From contig CM053327.1 of NCBI GenBank assembly GCA_028583605.1, positions 38,225,626-38,289,625 of the forward strand: a DNA stretch of 64,000 nt, given 5' to 3'. The stretch comes from Dastarcus helophoroides. Taxonomy: Eukaryota; Arthropoda; Insecta; Coleoptera; Bothrideridae. Below the pieces are notes generated by a model that worked only from the letters and a program-made list of their open reading frames with translations, had not been told where the DNA came from and searched no databases. Both the position numbers and the translations under genes were made by a program. Of this stretch, positions 57,996-64,000 are shown piece by piece; position 1 is the stretch's first letter, and each line of letters begins with the position of its first letter.

Positions 57996-58027
<32 letters not shown>

Positions 58028-60360
58028 AGAAGAGGAAGAAGACGAAGAGGAAGAAGAAAAAGAAGAGGAAGAAGAAGAGGAAGAAGAAAAGGAAGAAGAC
58101 GAAGAAAAATACGAGGAAGAAAAAGAGGAGGAAGAGGAAGAAAAAGACGAGGAAGACAAAGAAGAGGAAGAAGAGGAAGAAGAAGGAGAAGAAGAAGAAG
58201 GGAAAGAAGACGAAGAGGAAGAAGAGAAAGAAAAAGGGAGAGAAGAAGAGAAAGAAGAAGAGGAAGAATAAGAAAAAGAGGAAGCAGAGGAAGAAGACGG
58301 CTGATCTATTAATAGAACAGAGTTACGCATGAACAGTTTGAATGGTTTTACATTTAGCTCTTCGTTCACGCAGTCGATGCGGAAGAACCACGCATCAGTG
58401 ACTGGTTGTTCGATGCTCCTATTTGCTTTAATGCGTCAAATTCAAAAGATATATAAAGTTTCTAATAATATGGTAAATTTACAAAATCGTAAATTAACAA
58501 CATTTTAAATCTTCAGTGCATGTCACTCACATTTTCAAAGGAATCTTTGTTTCTAACGTGTTGAGCAATGAATCTCGAATCAGCGATCGTCTTCTCGATG
58601 TCCCTGACTTCGAGCTTCTCGAACGACGGGCTGATGTCGCAGGTGCCATCGAACGGGTTCGTCTGGCAGCTCGCCGGACTGTAGAAATCCTCGTCGCATC
58701 CCGCTAGGGGCATCGACGAGAAGGGCGCTTCAGCGAAGCAATCCATACCGGGCGGATCGACCTCGAACCTGGAAGCGGGCGCCAGTCCGAAATCGAAGCT
58801 TTCGAATGTCGTTTTATCGTAGGCTTTCAATTTATCCGACATGGGCATGTGGATGACGTCGGTGAGGATAGTCCTCGGCTTTCTTTTCGTCTTCGTTGTC
58901 TTTTTTGGGACGTTCGATGAAGAGGAATTTGGGGAGGATGTCGATGAAGACGACGCGGACCCAAGGGGCCAACTTGTGCGTGACGGGTGAGCGGAAGTTG
59001 ACGTTGAGCACTGCGATGGTTATAACGACGGAGAGGGTGCAGAGTAACATCGTGAAAAGGAGGTATTTACCTAAGAGAGGCACTGTGATGGAAGTGGGTG
59101 GGATGATCTCCACTAGAAGCAGGAAGAAGACGGTTAGGGAGAGTAAAATCGAGATGCATAGGGATACTTTTTCTCCCGAATCGGAGGGGAGATAGAAGAC
59201 GAGGATTGAGAGGAAGGAGATGCCGACGCACGGGATGATCAGGTTGACTGTGTAGAAAAGCGTTTTTCTTCTGAGCGTTATGTGGAACATGATGTCCGGG
59301 TACGGTTCCTCGCAGCAGCTGTAGAATTTTTCGTTGCGTTGGGCCGGCACCTGCATTATGTCCCATTCTACTGATATGTAGTAGTCTTGCAGATCTATGC
59401 CTATATCTATTTTATTCGAGTCTTGTACTTGCGAAAGATGCCTCAAATCAACCTAAAAATTATTTATTTGTAAGAATCTTTAATAGAAACTAGTCTTTGT
59501 TAGAGATTTGATTATTTTTAAATTTGGCGCCCAAGCATTAAGAATCTTGATTCGTTGATATTTTTGTAATCATCTGCCAACTTACCATGTAGCCGTCGTA
59601 AGTCCACGAACCGAATTTCATGAAGCAAGTTTGCTCGTCAAAAGGAAAGTATTCGACATCAATTTCGCAAAAAGACTTATAGATGGCAGGCGGTTTCCAA
59701 ACTACTTTACCCGTGTGGTGTAATATTGCCTTAGTCATGATTGTAACTTCATAATTACCATCGGCGCTGGAATCGGAAACCATTATACATACACGAATTC
59801 ATCTTGATGGTCTTATAGAACGCATCCAAATCTCTAATCGTTTAAATCACTTTTTCCTTATCAAAGAACAACACAAGAGAAAGAAAGGTGATTTAAGAGA
59901 CCAAGATTTGGGGAAATAAAGAGGTGATGAAAAAATCAGTCAAAATAAATCTAGTGACGACTCACTTATTATAAAGTACAATGTCTGGAAGCCAAATGTG
60001 TTCAGATGGGACGTGCAACGTTTCAACGCCACCATAATCGTCAGGATTCCACTTCAGCTTGTAATCGTTCCATTCCTGCTCGACCCAAACGTTGGTGGTC
60101 ATAATTTGATTTTTCAGGTTCTGAAACCGAGGATTTCAATCTCTAATTAACAGAGAAACATCGAAACTTACCACATCGATGAGCTGGGAGAGTTTGAGTC
60201 CCATTTTGACAGTGAGTCGGTCGGAGTTGTTGCCCACAGGTCTGATGAGTCTGTTGTAGTTGGACAGTAAATCGTCGTAGAGACGCTTAGCGTCGGGATT
60301 GGCCAGAACTGACGTTGCTGCCACGAAGAACAACCACCATAGCGCCGGCAATACCCCCAT
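56897..60360 (-). CDS. Nicotinic acetylcholine receptor alpha subunit
   Basis: Five exons read right to left: 60172-60360, 59966-60120, 59586-59766, 58531-59452 and 56897-57100, 549 residues after removing one extra A near 58880. A signal peptide ([20 protein letters not shown]) precedes the ligand-binding domain. The Cys-loop has 13 residues between its cysteines ([15 protein letters not shown]). The adjacent cysteines [11 protein letters not shown] in loop C make it an alpha subunit. M1 ([17 protein letters not shown]), the pore-lining M2 ([16 protein letters not shown]) and M3 follow. The large cytoplasmic loop leads to M4 ([19 protein letters not shown]) and a C-terminus ending LKMVPEEL. 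It forms cation channels gated by acetylcholine in neurons and is a target class of neonicotinoids. Sequence places it in the insect alpha1-alpha4/alpha8 group, most like alpha4; I leave the symbol open. Intron 4 holds repeats and a purine tract. Confidence 0.95.
57240..57740. repeat. Degenerate ~180-bp tandem repeat in nAChR intron 4
   Basis: A module resembling GCTCAATTTTGAGACG-CCGAATCCATATTTGCT recurs at about 57273, 57445 and 57633, with shared flanks (AGTTACGATCG/AGTTACACGCC, AATGGTAAAAT/AATGGTCAAAAATG). Copies are strongly diverged. Confidence 0.65.
57870..58312. repeat. GAA/GAG purine tract in nAChR intron 4
   Basis: About 440 bp composed almost only of G and A on the + strand, mainly GAA and GAG triplets. 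On the sense strand of the nAChR gene it is therefore pyrimidine-rich. Open frames across it (Lys-rich forward, Ser-rich reverse) are compositional artefacts. Confidence 0.9.
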
Positions 60361-62589
60361 AGCAGCATGTCCTGCATTTGATAATTACCTCTATTTTAGT
60401 CCTTGACCACCGCGGAAATTAATCAATAATTACACAACATGTATTTCGCCAGCAGGATTGGCATGTTCAAGCGTGCTAATCGTAACTGATAGACATCGAC
60501 TTCATCTGCTATTAAATTCAAATTTATACCGGGGTTAACTCTTTAGAAGCCAGAGGTTTATTGCATTTTTTGCTTAAGTGTTGGTTCAAAAAGTTTGGTT
60601 TTGTGTCACTCAAAAAGTTTGGTAGTGTGTCACTCAAAAAGTTTGGTTTTGTGTCACTCAAAAAGCTTGATTTTGTGTTACTTCTTTTATCTAAAGACAT
60701 TTGCCCTTTTGTAAGCGGAAGCTAGTTAAATTGCAATTGACGTCTTATCAAGCTTCAGACTTGACTGTGCTAAATTTCAACAATTTCTCGAATCAATATC
60801 CACCAATTCGGTCGTTTCAATAGAGCGTTAATAATACACTTCCCGTGTAAGATCGAGGGGTAGATAAGATGAATAAAAAATGATTTTGCGTGCCCCCGTA
60901 CGATGGGTATTTCCTATTTAAAGAGTGACAATTCTGACAAGAAAGGATATTTAGTACTCGCACTTTTTGTGGTTATAATAAAACCAGTTAAAAAACATTG
61001 ACCAATTCTATGGACGATTTTTACTATATTCATAAAAAATTTTAATAAACTAATCATGTTGAAAGTTTTTCCAAAAAAAAAAAATATCTAACTACTTAAA
61101 GAAATAAAACATGAATATTTGACAGTGTCTTAAAAACCACCTCAATAAAAGAAGAGTAAAATGAGGTAACCATTATCAAAAGACTTGTGTCTACCATAGT
61201 TTTTCGTTCAAATCAAAATTGGTTTTTGTTTTAAACTTTTTTGATTTTTCTGTTGTAGAATAGAAATTTTTCTAGACTAAATCCATTTAAGTTTCGGCAA
61301 GTCAATAAGGTCCCAAAACTAAAAATTATTTTACCCCAAAATATGTGATTTTAGGGGAAATTCGACTTCTTTTAAGCTTACTAAGTTAGACTGAAAATTT
61401 TTACTTCTTTCCTAAAACTTCGACCATTTTCCTAACATTTCGAAATTTGGACGTTCAAAATCTTTCTGTTTTTCTCTAGGATTGATATCGTTTTCTTAAT
61501 TTTTTTTCAAAATTTCATGTTTAGTCTCAAAATATCGAAATACCAAGTATAAATTCCAAAGTTCGACCGAATTTTTTTTAGAACCTTGAGAATAATGATG
61601 AAATTTTAAGAAAAAATATTACAAAATTGTGAATTATTACGATTGAAAATTCGATGTTATTTTGAAAAAGAAAAAAAAAACTTAATATTTGGAGATTGGA
61701 GTTGAGGTTCCCAAAAATTTAATTTATAAATTCTTTTGAGCGAAAACTCGTTATAAGAAAAGTAGAATTTTTGAATCAAAGTCAAATTTTCAACTGTTTT
61801 TTTGAAAGCTTGGGAATATCAACGTGGGTCTTGCTAGAATAGGGCATTGCCTGGCTCATGCAGCAAACCGAAAATTTATATGTTATTTTTGGAAACAAAT
61901 TTCTAGTTTAATACTATGAATTTGTTTTCAAAAATTTTATTTTCTTCTTCAAAATTCATCCTTTCCTTGGAAACATTTTTTCGAAATTTCGACTTTTTTC
62001 TCAAATTTCTTAATTTTTTCACAATATTTGTCTATTATTTTGGAATTTCTTAATTATTTATAAAATTCGACTTTTTTATCACACATGACTTTGTCAAAAT
62101 TTCGAATTTTTACCTAAAAGTTCGTCGTTCTTTTTTCTGAAATTTCGTCATTCCTCGAAATTCGACTTTTTCTTGAAAAATCTCCTCTTTTTAATTCTGC
62201 AAATTTCAGCTTGTTTATCAAAATTTGTCTTTCCTTCGAAATCTGGTCGATTTGATAAGAAAGTAGATTTTCTGGAAATATAAAATTTTGATAAAAGGAC
62301 ACAATTGAAAAATATTTCCTTGTAATTAATTTTCAACTCTTTTTTAATTCAAATTTCTGGAAATTTCAACTTCTTTGTCAACATTTTGACGTGTGTTACA
62401 ATATTGGACACATCGAGGCAAGGTGATTTCCTCTGACTCGAGCAGTCAAGAGAAAATAAATATTCACCCAAGAAATTTCGATTTTTTTCTTGAAATTTCA
62501 ATTTTTTTTGATTGATTTTTTCTCTAAATTTTGATAAAATCTGACACTTTATGGAAAATTTCGAATTTTCATTAACAATAAGATTAAAC
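60361..62589. other. Region upstream of the nAChR gene
   Basis: Probably contains the nAChR promoter and 5' UTR, but no clear TATA or initiator could be assigned. It holds a 24-bp minisatellite (60586-60681) and then A+T-rich DNA with frequent AAATTTCGA words that grade into the satellite at the window end. No gene seen. Confidence 0.5.
60586..60681. repeat. 24-bp minisatellite, four copies
   Basis: Four head-to-tail copies of TCAAAAAGTTTGGTTTTGTG + TCAC, the last copy more diverged (AAGCTTGATTTTGTGTTAC). Located about 230 bp upstream of the nAChR start codon. Confidence 0.9.
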
Positions 62590-64000
62590 GCTTTTTCTGA
62601 AAATTCTGATCTTTTTCGCAAATTTTCGATCATTTTCTCGTAATTTCGTCTTTTCCTCGGAATTCTGACCACTTAATTCAAATTTACGACTTTTTTTTCT
62701 TAAAATTTGACTCTCTTTGACTTTTTCTCAAAATTTAGATCTTTTTCGCAAATTTTCGATCATTTTCTCGTAAGTTCGCCTTTTTCTCAGAATTTTGACC
62801 ACTTTTTTCGACTTTTTTTTTAGAATTTGACTTTCTTTGATTTTTTTTTTCAAAATTTAGATTCTTTTCCCAAATTTTCGATTATTTTCTCGTAACTTCG
62901 TCTTTTCCTCGGAATTTTAACCAGTTTTTTCAAAGTTTCGACTTTTTTTCTTAAAATTTGACTTTCTTTGACTTTTTTTCAGAATTTAGATCTTTTTCGC
63001 AAATTTTCGATCATTTTTTTGTAAGTTCGTCTTTTTCTCAGAATTTTGACCACTTTTTTCAAAGTTTCGACTTTTTTTCTTAGAATTTGACTTTCTTTCA
63101 CTTTTTCTCAAAATTTAGAATTTTTCCGCAAATTTTCGATCATTTTCTCGTAAGTTCGTCTTTTTCTCAGAATTTTGAGCACTTTTTTCAAAGTTTCGAC
63201 TTTTTTTCTTAGAATTTAACTTTCTTTCACTTTTTCTCAGAATTTAGAATCTTTGTCCGCAAATTTTCGATCAGTTTTCTCGTAATTTCAGTCTTTTCCT
63301 CGAAATTTGAGCCACTTTTTTCAAAGTTTAGACTTTTTTTCTTAAAATTTGACTTTCTTTGACTTTTTCTCAGAATTTAGATCCTTTTCGCAAATTTTCG
63401 ATAATTTTTTTGTAAATTCGTGTTTTTCTCAGAATTTTAACCACTTTTTTCAAAGTTTCGCCTTTTTTTCTTAGAATTTGACTTTCTTTCACTTTTTTTC
63501 AAAATTTAGATTTTTTTCCGCAAATTTTCGATCATTTTCTCGTAATTTCGTCTTTTTCTCCGAATTTTGAGCACTTTTTTCAAAGTTTCGACTTTTTTTC
63601 TTAAAATTTGACTTTCTTTGACTTTTTCTCAGAATTTAGATCTTTGTCGCAAATTTTCGATCGTTTTCTTGTAATTCCATCTTTTCCTCGAAAATTTGAC
63701 CACTTTTTTTTAAAGTTTCGACTTTTTTTTCTTAAAATTTGACTTTCTCTGAGTTTTTCTCGGAATTTAGATCTTTTTCGCAAATTTTCGATCAATTTCT
63801 TGTAAGTTTCGACTTTTTCTCAGAATTTTGACCACTTTTTTTCAAAGTTTCGACTTTTTTTCTTAGAATTTGACTTTTTTTCACTTTTTCTCAAAATTTA
63901 GAATTTTTCCGTAAGTTTTCGATCATTTTCTCGTAATTTCGTCTTTTTCTCCGAATTTTGAGCACTTTTTTCAAAGTTACGACTTTTTTTCTTAAAATTT
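62590..64000. repeat. ~130-bp tandem satellite, at least 11 units, running off the window
   Basis: The marker CGCAAATTTTCGATCATTTT recurs at about 62618, 62748, 62870, 63000, 63128, 63260, 63390, 63520, 63650, 63780 and 63910, so the period is 123-132 bp, mostly 130. Each unit also contains CTCGTAATTTCGTC, GACCACTTTTTTCAAAGTTT and CTTAAAATTTGACTTTCTTT. Units are similar but not identical. The array continues past the end of the window. Confidence 0.93.

Noticed and set aside
57778..58369. Lys/Arg-rich 184-codon frame (+) and poly-Ser 179-codon frame (-)
   Set aside because: Both are translations of the GAA/GAG tract inside an nAChR intron.

Overview
This is a window of animal nuclear DNA, A+T-rich, with short GT-AG introns. 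It is almost certainly from an insect and plausibly a beetle: it carries an insect-type nicotinic acetylcholine receptor alpha subunit and insect-like COX15, RpS15, MRPS24 and VWA8 homologues. I worked out gene structures from splice sites, reading phase and recognisable protein families. Phases close exactly for VWA8, COX15, MRPS24, UBTD, WAP, RpS15 and nAChR once single-base frame breaks are allowed for.

Layout. 1-1.47 kb: no supported gene. 1.47-13.2 kb (+): the 3' part of VWA8, a mitochondrial AAA/VWA ATPase. Two of its introns or flanks hold 2.8 kb and 3.4 kb of pyrimidine-rich simple repeat. 14.7-31.8 kb (+): a giant gene of about 4,860 codons with an N-terminal PWWP domain, one C2H2 zinc finger, several kilobases of degenerate Thr-Lys-Leu repeats and a Gln/Pro-rich C-terminus, mostly in one 12.3-kb exon. 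33.7-34.3 kb (+): mitochondrial ribosomal protein MRPS24. 35.4-35.7 kb (-): a small protein sharing the PWWP gene's zinc-finger module. 36.9-38.0 kb (-): a secreted two-domain WAP protein. 39.5-43.2 kb (+): COX15, heme A synthase. 44.8-45.7 kb (-): a UBTD1/2 ubiquitin-domain protein. 48.2-48.8 kb (+): ribosomal protein S15. 49.2-52.5 kb (-): an ALDH16-family protein. 56.9-60.4 kb (-): an nAChR alpha subunit. 62.6-64 kb: a ~130-bp tandem satellite running off the window.

The genes do not form a functional cluster, although three of them (VWA8, MRPS24, COX15) act in mitochondria. Gaps hold MITEs (one with a perfect 8-bp target duplication), minisatellites and dispersed repeats.

The sequence contains at least 23 one-base frame breaks inside otherwise conserved exons, about one per kilobase. 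Almost all are an extra base. I read these as uncorrected long-read assembly errors rather than gene decay, so every affected gene is annotated as a functional CDS with the breaks listed.
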